A stretch of DNA of 64,000 nucleotides from assembly GCA_037349105.1 (NCBI GenBank), contig JAYJMM010000039.1, forward strand, positions 1,364,001-1,428,000. Reading direction: 5' to 3'. Within the stretch, counting starts at the first letter, position 1. Every line of letters starts with the position of its first letter. The notes beneath the pieces were generated by a model. That model was not told the origin of the DNA and did no database searches. It worked only from the letters and a program-made list of their open reading frames with translations. Below, piece after piece: positions 12,401-24,400 of the stretch. The translations under genes were made by a program, and so were the position numbers. The stretch comes from Limnomonas spitsbergensis (Eukaryota; Chlorophyta; Chlorophyceae; Chlamydomonadales).

Positions 12401-15400
12401 TTCCTCTGGTCCCTCCCTCATTTACCCCTCTCTCACACCCCTCATTCCACGGGGATTGTCCCCACCACCCCCTAGGCACCCCCTGGGGAGGGGTCACCGC
12501 CCCCACCCTTGTGTGGATGGGGGATGGGGGGGCCCTGGCCCTTTCCCTTGTCACGCCCCTAGCTGAACCACACATTTGGATTTGGAATTGAAGAGATCAT
12601 GCATTCCTTCCTGGCCCATGGAACGAGCCAGTGCAACTTGCTGGCGCTCGCCCTGCCCTCATCACCTTAACACCACCCCCGCAGTCCGGTTGCTGTCAGC
12701 GAGGATATCATTCTGGGCTTCTTGAATTACGGAACCTGCCCGCACAACTTCGACCCGTGCATGCTAGCGCTGCTGGACCTGTCCTTGGTCACTTCGCAGC
12801 TGGTTCCAGCGTTCGACGCTCTCACGGCTAGCTTGCAGGCCGCGCTCGCGCAGAGCCCGCAGACAATCTTTGGTGAGGGCATGCTATGTACCTACGCAGG
12901 TGCTGGTTGGTGGCATCGGCCCATGCTGCGGATGGGCGTAGCTTTCCTTCCACGGCCCATGCGACTGGGCATAGCTTCCCTGATTCTCTCTGGGCGCTGA
13001 TACAAACAAGCGCTGTGATATGAATAATATGAATAATATGAATAATATGAATAATATGAATAATATGAATAATATGAATAATATGAATAATATGAATAAT
13101 ATGAATAATATGATCCCCGGCCTGACCTCGTCCTGCCTGCCCTCATATGTGAACCCACCCCCTTGTCATGCCCACTCCCCACCCTACCTCCTTCTCTAGC
13201 CAATTCCGACCTTCAACTGCTGGCCGCTTGCATCCCACCCGACTAAATGCCTGACACAAAAGAAGTTCTCCCGTGAGGAAATGGCTGATCCAATGCCTGT
13301 GCACCCGCTTGTAGATGCAATGAACAAGGTGATTGGCAATGCCGGGTATATCGATGATGGCGACCATGACGGCGCAGATCTCCTGGATTTTCTTCAGGTG
13401 GGAATAGTGCCCCCCCCCTAAGGTTTGACTCAGCAACTACTCAGCTTGATTTTAGGTATCCTCTGGCCTCCGGCAGGAAGCCCCATGCAGCCATGCATGA
13501 TGGGTAGGTCTGATGAGCCCTCATCGGGTGGGGACTGTCTATTACTCATGCAAGGAATCCTGCTTCACTGCATAGCAGGCTGTATTGCATAAATTGCTGC
13601 CTCTATCCAAGTTGACTTCCTAGTTTGAAATGCTGCCCCGCATGGAGAGGTGCCCTGCATGGAGAGGTGTATGCGTGGAGAGCTGTATGCATGGAGTGCT
13701 GTATGCATGGAGTGCTATATGCATGGACTGCTGTATGCATGGAGTGCTGTATGCATGGAGTGCTGTATGCATGGAGTGCTGTATGCATGGAGTTCTGTAT
13801 GCATGGAGTTCTGTATGCATGGAGTGCTGTATGCATGGAGTGCTGTATGCATGGAGTGCTATATGCATGGAGTGCTATATGCATGGAGTGCTGTATGCAT
13901 GGAGTGCTGTATGCATGGAGTGCTGTATGCATGGAGTGCTGTATGCATGGAGTGCTATATGCATGGAGTGCTGTATGCATGGAGTGCTGTATGCATGGAG
14001 TGCTGTATGCATGGAGTGCTGTATGCATGGAGTGCTGTATGCATGGAGTGCTGTATGCATGGAGTGCTATATGCATGGAGTGCTGTATGCATGGAGTCCT
14101 GTATGCATGGAGTGCTATATGCATGGAGTGCTGTATGCATGGAGTGCTATATGCATGGAGTGCTATATGCATGGAGTGCTGTATGCATGGAGTGCTGTAT
14201 GCATGGAGTGCTGTATGCATGGAGTGCTGTATGCATGGAGTGCTGTATGCATGGAGTGCTATATGCATGGAGTGCTGTATGCATGGAGTGCTGTATGCAT
14301 GGAGTGCTGTATGCATGGAGTGCTGTATGCATGGAGTGCTATATGCATGGAGTGCTGTATGCATGGAGTCCTGTATGCATGGAGTGCTATATGCATGGAG
14401 TGCTGTATGCATGGAGTGCTATATGCATGGAGTGCTATATGCATGGAGTGCTGTATGCATGGAGTGCTGTATGCATGGAGTGCTGTATGCATGGAGTGCT
14501 GTATGCATGGAGTGCTGTATGCATGGAGTGCTATATGCATGGAGTGCTGTATGCATGGAGTGCTGTATGCATGGAGTGCTGTATGCATGGAGTGCTGTAT
14601 GCATGGAGTGCTGTATGCATGGAGTGCTGTATGCATGGAGTGCTGTATGCATGGAGTGCTGTATGCATGGAGTGCTATATGCATGGAGTGCTGTATGCAT
14701 GGAGTGCTGAATGCATGGAGTGCTATATGCATGGAGTGCTGTATGCATGGAGTGCTGTATGCATGGAGTGCTGTATGCATGGAGTGCTGTATGCATGGAG
14801 TGCTGTATGCATGGAGTGCTGTATGCATGGAGTGCTGTATGCATGGAGTGCTGTATGCATGGAGTGCTGTATGCATGGAGTGCTGTATGCATGGAGTGCT
14901 GTATGCATGGAGTGCTGTATGCATGGAGTGCTGTATGCATGGAGTGCTGTATGCATGGAGTGCTGTATGCATGGAGAGCTGTATGCATGGAGTGCTGTAT
15001 GCATGGAGTGCTGTATGCATGGAGTGCTGTATGCATGGAGTGCTGTATGCATGGAGTTCTGTATGCGTGGAGTGCTGCTGTCACGCATGGAGAGGTGCCC
15101 TACATGGATTGCTTCCATGCATGGAGTACTGCCATGCATGGAGAGGTGCCGTACATGGAGTGCTGCTTGTATGCATGGAGCGCTACTGCCATGCATGGAG
15201 AGGTGCCGTCCTTTGAGTGCTTTCATGCAAGGAATGCTCCTGCCCTGCATGGAGAGGTGCCGTTCTTGGAGTGCTTCCATGCATGGAGTGCTCCTGCCAT
15301 GCATGGAGAGGTGTCGTTCTTGGAGTGCCTCCATGCATGGAGTGGTGCTGCCCTGCATGGAGTGGTGCTGCCCTGCATGGAGAGGTGCGATTCTTGGAGT

Positions 15401-18400
15401 GCTTCCATGCATGTAGTGGAGCTGCCCTGCATGGTGTGCTACCCTGCATGGAGAGGTGCCCTACATGGAGTGCTCCCGGCCATGCTGCTCCGTGCTTGAG
15501 AAAGATGCCCCTGACTCATTGGCAGCTGGATTGTACTAAGTACAAGCTCTGCTGCTGAAACTCTGTCCCTGATGCCTGATTTGGTATGTAGAGCGTCACT
15601 GTGGCCAATGGCTTTCCGAGCTCTGTGGCTGTACGTGCAGTCGCCGCCATCAGCGCGTTCTACACAGCGCGAGTGGCCTACCACAGGAACAATATCACAG
15701 ACACCAGGGTGCGTTTTAAATACTTTGTTGACCTTGTAAAAGTACTTTGTTGTAGATACTTTGTTGACCTTGTTTGGATACCTTGAAGACATTTCAAACA
15801 AAGTTATGATGGGGGGGGGGTGTCATGTCACCAGGCTTTCGATTCAGGATGGCAGCAAAACAAGGTTCTTCGATGTATAGCAAACATTGACATGTGCATA
15901 TGAAATATCGAGGTTAGGTTGCTGGGTTCAAAATGAACCCCAGGGTCGAGTCAGCATCAGAAGGCCTCCGGGTTTAGGGTTCATTTGGTAGTCCCTAGGG
16001 TCGCCAAGCAAGACAGGTCCTGATCTTTACAAGCAGGACAGGCCCTAGGGTCGCCAAGCAAGACAGGCCCTGATCTTTACAAGCAGGACAGGCCCTAGGG
16101 TTTACAAGCAGGGCAGGCCCTGATGCGTACAAGCAGGACAAGCCCTAGGGTTTACAAGCAGGGCAGGCCCTGATGCGTACAAGCAGGACAAGCCCTAGGG
16201 TTTACAAGCAAGACAGGCCCTGATCTTTACAAGCAGGACAGGCCCTAGGGTTGCCAAGCAGGACATGCCCTGATCTTTACAAGCAGGACAGGCCCTAGGG
16301 TTTACAAGCAGGGCAGGCCCTGATGCGTACAAGCAGGACAGGCCCTGATGCGTACAAGCAGGACAGGCCCTAGGGTTTACAAGCAGGACAGGCCCTAGGG
16401 TTTACAAGCAGGACAGGCCCTAGGGTTTACAAGCAGGACAGGCCCTAGGGTTTACAAGCAGGACAGGCCCTGATGCGTACAAGCTGTGCAGGCCCTAGGG
16501 CTTACAAGCAGGGCTGACCCTACCTTGGTTGAGCTGCTGGCCATGGGAGATGCCTGTGCAGGGGGGTGTAAGGGTGTTAAGCATTTAAGTAAGTAGATAC
16601 TGCAAGAGGAAGTTGCGTGGGATAGCATGACTACCAGGAGGACCTCATCATTCTTTATTCTCACCCGGCCAACCGTATATTGTTCCAGCCTTGATTAAGT
16701 TCAGGCCAGGTTCAGGCCTTACGGGACCCCCTAGGTTCTTGCTCCCCAGCGTTTTCTAATCGTGCACACAAACTATCACTTGGGGGTTGGACTGCCAGGG
16801 GCGCACCAATGGCCAGATGCCGACCGGCTAACGGCTGGCTGCCCAAGATATAGGGCATGCTGCACCAAGAGCCCTCAGTCGCAGGCCAAGGCTTTGATCA
16901 AATATGGCTGTGAAACATACCGGTATCTGCAGTGTTTAAATTAAGCGCTGCCACTCTCCCTCACCCATAACATCTGGCCCCATGTCTGTGCCCCGCAGAT
17001 GAATGGCGTTTTGTTCCAGACATAACCGATGCCGCTCTCCTTCCCAGCAACATCTAGCCCCACACTTGTGCCTTGCAAATAAATTGCTTTTTGTTCTAGA
17101 TATAACCGCCGCCGCTCTCCTTCCTAGCAACATCTAGCCCCATGCTTGTGCCTTGCAGATAAATGGCGGTTTGTTCTAGATATAACCGCCGCCGCTCTCC
17201 TTCCTAGCAATATCTGACCCCACGCTTGTGCCTTGCAGACGAATGGCGGTTTGTTCTAGATATAACCGCCGCCGCTCTCCTTCCTAGCAAAATCTGACCC
17301 CACTCTTGTTCCCCGCAGATAAACGGCGTTTCGTTCTACCTCCCGAGCGATGGGCTCAGGGCCTCCGTATCCATAGGGGCAAAGAGCCTGGCCAAATGGG
17401 ACCTGACCCTGTTTCCAGGCACCCAAGCGTGAGTCTCCCAATCTTGATTTTATCATGCCATAAATTTAGAGGGGGGTGTGCAACCCTGAGGCGGTACAAC
17501 GAACCAGGCTAAGTGGGACCTGACCCTGAGCCCTGACCCTGACCCCTGAGCCCTGACCCTGAGCCCTGAGCCCTGAGCCTTGAGCCCTGAGCCCTGAGCC
17601 CTGAGCCCTGAGCCCTGAGCCCTAAGCCCTGAGCCCTGACCCTGAGCCCTGAGCCCTGAGCCCTGAGCCCTGAGCCCTGAGCCCTGAGCCCTGAGCCCTG
17701 AGCCCTGAGCCCTGAGCCCTGAGCCCTGAGCCCTGAGCCCTGAGCCCTGAGCCCTGAGCCCTGAGCCCTGAGCCTTGAGCCTGAGCCCTGAGCCCTGAGC
17801 CCTGAGCCCTGAGCCCTGAGCCCTGAGCCCTGAGCCCTGAGCCCTGAGCCCTGAGCCTGAGCCTTGAGCCCTGAACCTGAGCCCTGAGCCCTGAGCCCTG
17901 AGCCCTGACTCCAAGCCGTGAGCCTGTGGGTTGCGGTGTACGGTGTGCGGGGGTGTAAGCATCTGCAGGCAAGAGGTCCCATCCACCTACCGTCCGCCCA
18001 ATCAACCGTAAAACATATATGATCAATCTAGGGGAACCTGGAATGCCTGATCCTCCTTTTTAATGCAGCCTGCTGCCAGCTGTCGGGCAAGAAGTGTGTG
18101 CGTGTGTGTGTGTGTGTGTTGCTCCTTTTTGACACAGTCTGCCAGCTGTTGGCCAAGGAGGATCCGGCTTTTGTGTTGGTTGGCCGAAGAGGATCCGGCT
18201 TTTGTGTTGGTTGGCCGAAGAGGATCCGGCTTTTGTGTTGCAGGCGCAACACGTGGCTTGGCTTGTTTGTTCCCGCCCCACCCGCAGCCGCTGGATGAGC
18301 ACAAACTCAACGAAACATGTGTGTTTAAATGTTCCCCCCAGGTGGCTGGTATTTCTTGCAAACCTGTACGGAATCAATGGTGGGTTCACACTTTTGATCG

Positions 18401-21400
18401 TGGTCTGGGAAGCGGTATTACGTTTGTTTCGTACTCAACAATAATTTCCTGCAAATAAATTGTGCCCGTTTTGTCTGAAATGTGTGGGGTAGAAGAGCTA
18501 GGAAAAGAGGCAGATGGTTGAGCGGGGCTGGGACACAGGCTTGTGGGAGCTGATGCCAGACTCTGGGAATGGTTTCCCAGGGAAAAGGAAGGGGAGTGGT
18601 TTTACTGAGAAAAGGAAGGGGAATGGTCTCCCTGGGAAAAGAAGGCAACAGGGGACAGCTAGAAGTTGAGCTCGGAGGAGGGGAATGGGTCTCGTGGGCT
18701 GCAGTCCACTAAACCATAGGCTGGGCGTTAGGGTTGTGGACTGCACGGAGAACAGTGAAATCCAGCTGATAAGCACACCTCAGCACCAGGCGCAGGCTAC
18801 CGGTCCGAGACCACTGCTTCAAAAAGTATTTATGGCCCTAAACCCTCACAGAAACACTGTCCAAGACTCTGCCATTTCCCCTTTTAGAGCGCAGCCCCTC
18901 CTGCAAGACATTGTGCAGCATGGTGATGAATCCACCCTACACCTGAGCACCCAACCTTTGTCTTGAGCCCCAGAATCTAACCCTTAGCCCTAATCTCCCT
19001 AAACCCTAATCCCCCTTAGCCCTTATCTCCCTAAACCCTAATCCCCCTAAACCCTAATCCCCCAAGACCCTTACCCCCCCTGAACCCTAATCCCCCTTAA
19101 CCCTAACCCCCCTAAACCCTTATCCCTCTTAACCCCCTTGACCCTAATCCCCCTACACCCTTATCTCATAAACCCTAATTTCCCCATTTTAATCCCCTAA
19201 TGATGTTGTATGTGACCCCCAGTCGCACAGGCTCCCTCGACTGGGAATAAGCCGCCGGCGCCCGCTCCTATGCCAGGAAAGCAGCCCCCGCGGCCGCCCC
19301 CCAAACCAACGGGTGGGTCCCGACTCCCAACAGCTCTCAATAGACAATCTCATATCTGGATTGAGGATGAGATTGAAGCAGACAGCCTCATATCTGGAGT
19401 GTGGATGGAAGTGGAGCAGGTGCTTCTTCTGGTTCTGTAGCGAGGAGCAGCTGCAGGGTTGTGTACATGTGTGGAGCACATGTGTGAATTTCAGATGTGG
19501 ATGTGTGGAGTGGATGTGTGGTTGTGTGCATGTGTGCATGTGCAGTGTGCATGTGCGGTCTGACTGGAAAAAGGGGCGGTGCCTGGTCGTGTGAAAGCGC
19601 TGTCGTCACCCCCTGAGAGTTCACCGCCCCCGCGGCGGAGCATCCTGCAGCACTATGCTAAACCCTAGACCCTTAACCCTTAACCCAAAACCCTAAAACC
19701 TCATCCATGAAGCTGTAACCTTGTTGCGGCATTATGCTGAGCCCTAGACCTAATCCTGTGTGTGTCTATGTGTGCCTGCTCAGGTGTCCCTTCTCCACCC
19801 ACCGCAAATCCGCCCCCGGCGCCGCCCCCCCAACCAATCGGTGGGTCGTGACAGCGCCCAGTGGACGGCCAAAGTCCTGTTTCGTGTGTGGTGGGAGGGT
19901 GGATATTCTTGTTTCTCCAGGCTCGGCTACAGTTTAGATACATTTCAGCTACCTCCTGGCGTTTGACCAGGCCCCATGCACAGCCAGCCATGCTGCTTGG
20001 GCCACCGGCTGTAGGCCGATGAAAGTTTGCCCCCAACTGGGCCTTCGGCGGCCGCGGGGCGGCCCACCAAAACAATACTGGTGGCGAAAACGCGAAACGC
20101 TATGGGGCAGTCTATCAGGGGCAGTAGGGGTAGCTGACGGCCAGGGCATGGGGACGCATGGGCATGGAGATGCATTGGCATACAGATGCATGGGCCCCTT
20201 GGGTGGCACGAGGGAGGTCCTGTCCAACAATCCGATACTTCACCGAGAGAGGGACAGCAGGGGGTGTCTGATGTTCAGCGCATGGGGGCATGGAGATGCA
20301 TGGTAGTTTACCATGCAGCCCTCAGTAGAAGAATGCATGGAAGGTTGAGTAAATCTGACATTTGCCGCATCTGGTGGCCAAGGCACAAGGGCATGCCATG
20401 GTGATACACAGGCATCGTGTTAAGTACGTGGCATGTCCTCGTGGCGGATCCGCTGTTTCACCTGGAGAGGGACAGAAGCACTTTGTGTGCAGTCTCTGAG
20501 GATCCTCCTTTTCAGATGCTTGCCACAACATCAAGCAAAAGAAGGATGGAAAACAAGTTACCAGGGGGTGTCTGATGGCCAGGGGCATGGGGGCATGGAG
20601 GGGCATGGGCCTCTTGGGTGCCGCTAGTGGGGGCCTGAGCACGTATGGATGTCCCCAAGGGGAGGAGGGGTGCAGCAGGGCTGTTCACCTGTCCCTAAAA
20701 TGACACTCTTAACCCTGGACTTTCAGCCAGCCACTCCATGCTGCCGGCTGCCTGCTGGATCTACCATGGTGTGACGTACATCACCTACTCTGAGGTGGAC
20801 AGTGAGGGGTACCCCTCTCCCACACCTTTCACACATCAGCCTGATCTGATCATCTCTCACCCCATGCTGCCCCATGCAGTGGATCCCTGCCAATGCCTGA
20901 GCTCCTGGATCTATGATGGTGTGACGTACACCTCCTGCTCTGAGGTGGACAGTATGGGGTACCCCTGGTGTGTGGTGTCAGACGGCTGTGGCGATGCGGA
21001 GGGGATCGATGCGTACACCACTCCGCCTGACCAGTATTGGAAGTACTGCTCGGGGCTGGATGTGTTGGCTGGTGAGGTCCTGCCAGAGGGGGGGGGGGGG
21101 CTGGGGCCAGAGGGGGGAGGGGCTGGGGCCAGAGGGGGGAGGGGCTGGGGCCAGAGGGGGGAGGGGCTGGGGCCAGAGGGGGGAGGGGCTGGATGTGTTG
21201 GCGGGTGAGGTCCTGCCAGAGGGGGGGGGGGGGGGCTGGGGCCAGAGGGGGAGGGGCTGGGGCCAGAGGGGGGAGGGGCTGGGGCCAGAGGGGGGAGGGG
21301 CTGGGGCCAGAGGGGGGAGGGGCTGGGGCCAGAGGGGGGAGGGGCTGGGGCCAGAGGGGGGGGGGCTACACCACTCCGCCTGACCAGGGCGGGTGCAGGC

Positions 21401-24400
21401 AGTGGCAGATGCAGTGCTTCCCCACTCCTTTATCCACTGTCAGCTCATCTGAAGGAAATCTGAAGTGTAGCTGAGTGCTAGTGAAGTGTAGCTGAGTGCA
21501 GGTGTAGTGTGGCTGAAGTGCAGGTGAATTGTAGCTGAGGTGTATTTGAAGGGTAGCTGAAGTTCGGCTGAAGTTTGGCTGAAGTAAGCTCAAGTGCAGC
21601 TGAAGTGTAGTTGAAGTACAGCTGAAGTGCACCTGAAGTGCAGCTTAAGTGTAGCTTGAGTGTAGCTGATGTGTAGCTGATGTGTACCTGAAGTGTAGCT
21701 TCAGTGTAGCTTGAGTGTAGCTGATGTGTAGCTTAAGTGTAGCTGATGTGTAGTTTGGATGCATCTGAAGTGTAGCTTAAGTGTAGCTGACGAGTAGCTT
21801 TAAGTGTAGCTTTAAGTGTAGCTGATGTGTAGCTTAAAGTGTGGCTTGAGTGTGGCTGAAGTAAGCTGAAGTGCAGCTGGATTGTAGTTGAAGTGTAGCT
21901 AAAGTGCAGCTTAAGTGTAGCTGGAGTGTAGCTAAAGTGTAGCTGGAGTGTAGCTGACGTGCAGCTGTTGCATGTACCCTCCTCCTGCACCTCTGCTTCT
22001 AGGCAATAATGGCGTGACGCTGGGCCGAGTGCAGGCAGCGGTACATTCAGCGCTGCTCAGCTTCACACGCGTTCCCTCCACGATTGGCGTCCCCAGCTTT
22101 GTCGTGGCCACACAGGTGACTCAGTCACATCTCTCAGTTTTAAAGGTTTTGTGTGACATGTTTTCCCTTCACGGCTGCCCCACTGCTGGCGTCCTGCGCG
22201 CTGTCGTGGCCACACAGGTGACTCAGTCACATCTCTCAGTTTTAAAGGTTTTGTGTGACATTTTTTCCCTTCACGGCTGCCCCACTGCTGGCGTCCTGCG
22301 CGTTGTCGTGGCCACACAGGTGACTAGGTCACATCTCTCATTTTTGTTTACTTTTATGTGGCATGTTTCCCCCTCACGGCTGGCATTAAGAGCTCTGCCA
22401 TGGCCACAGAGGTGATATTGTCGCATCTCTCCGATTATTTCTTGTGGCACCTTTTGCCGCCATGCCCGTCGTCCCGAGCTCTGTTTTGTCAACGCTAATG
22501 ACCTTACGGCTTGTCTCACGTCTTGTATGCCGCCTTTGTGGACTCCCCCCCCCATTCATTGTGCTCCCTCCACAACCGACATCCCCAAACAGCTTGTCCT
22601 TGATAAATTCATGGCTTACCATCGCCTTGTATGATTCGTATTTACGACGTCCCTTCCGACACTTGCTCATTCTGTACCTGCCCAGCTGCCCGCCAGCATC
22701 ACGACGGTCGTGGCCAGCGGCGTCCTCAACTACGGTTTCATCGACAAGCACCAGGACAGCACCTACTACTTTGCGGGGAGCTCCCCAGCCACAGGCACAG
22801 CCCTGCAGGCCACCGTTGACAGCACTAACAAGTGGGTGTAAACCCTGAACACTCAACCTTAAGCCATGAACTAGTAACATGTAAACCCTGAACCGTAAAC
22901 CCAACCGCAGAGTACAGGCACAGCCCTGCAGGCCACCATTGACAGCACTAACAAGTGGGTTCACCAGTACCCGCTGGATTTGGGGATCGGGGTATCAACC
23001 CTGGAGCCAGACCCTTAGGCAGGTTCCTCATGCGCTCCCCCCCAGCCTGCCTTGTTAAAGGGAGTCAGGTTGAAATCATAAACTCAACCCCCAAAACCTT
23101 TGATATTTCCCCACGCAAACCCTTGGATATTTCCCCACCCAAACCCTTGGAAGTTTCCCCACCCAAAGCCTTGGATATTTCCCCACCCAAACCCTTGGAT
23201 GTTTCCCCACCCAAACCCTTGGATGTTTCCCCACCCAAACCCTTGGATATTACCCCACCCAAACCCTTGGATGTTTCCCCACCCAAACCCTTGGATATTA
23301 CCCCACCCAAACCCTTGGATGTTTCCCCACCCAAACCCTTGGATGTTTCCCCACCCAAACCCTTGGATGTATCCCCACCCAAACCCTTGGATGTTTCCCC
23401 ACACATGGGATCCACATGGGATCCACCACACTCCCACCCAAGCCCTTGGATATTTCCCCCACACACTGCCCCTCAGCCTACCTATTTCAGGGTCTAGGGT
23501 GTAAGGTATGAGCTACCTGAGCGCTGCCTGAGCACTACCTGAGCGCTACCTGAGAGCTGCCTGAGCACTACCTGAGTGCTACCTGAGAGCTGCCTGAGCA
23601 CTACCTGAGTGCTACCTGAGAGTTGCCTGAGCACTACCTGAGTGCTACCTGAGAGCTGCCTGAGCACTACCTGAGTGCTACCTGAGAGCTGCCTGAGCAC
23701 TACCTGAGCGCTGCCTGAGCGCTGCCTGAGCACTACCTGAGTGCTACCTGAGAGCTGCCTGAGCACTACCTGAGTGCTACCTGAGAGCTGCCTGAGCACT
23801 ACCTGAGTGCTACCTGAGCGCTGCCTGAGCACTACCTGAGTGCTACCTGAGAGCTGCCTGAGCACTACCTGAGCGCTGCCTGAGCGCTGCCTGAGCACTA
23901 CCTGAGTGCTACCTGAGCGCTGCCTGAGCACTACCTGAGTGCTACCTGAGAGCTGCCTGAGCACTACCTGAGTGCTACCTGAGCGCTGCCTGAGCACTAC
24001 CTGAGTGCTACCTGAGAGCTGCCTGAGCACTACCTGAGTGCTACCTGAGAGCTGCCTGAGCACTACCTGAGTGCTACCTGAGAGCTGCCTGAGCACTACC
24101 TGAGCGCTGCCTGAGCGCTGCCTGAGCACTACCTGAGTGCTACCTGAGAGCTGCCTGAGCACTACCTGAATGCTACCTGAGAGCTGCCTGAGCACTACCT
24201 GAGTGCTACCTGAGAGCTGCCTGAGCACTACCTGAGCGCTGCCTGAGCGCTGCCTGAGCACGTGCCTAGTTTAGGTTAGAGGTTTTAAATCCCACACGCT
24301 GCCCCTCTGCTTGCAGGACCATATCAGGTTCTTTTGATGGCAATTTCTACGGCTTATTCCAGCAGCTGCCTGGGCAGGGCAGCGCCTCCTACGTCTCATC

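Noticed and set aside
13200..13314. Longer form of exon 12 starting at 13200
   Set aside because: It is open but would begin in phase 0, whereas exon 11 ends in phase 1; starting at 13315 fits and keeps the C11-like part.
13603..15499. ORFs up to 588 codons (CMECCMHGVLYAWSA repeats)
   Set aside because: Open frames through a 16-bp array, on both strands and several frames.
18098..18458. Coding ORFs of ~130 codons around the GT tract and 32-bp triplicate
   Set aside because: They cross the microsatellite and repeats; only the 92-bp piece at 18288-18379 fits the splice phases.
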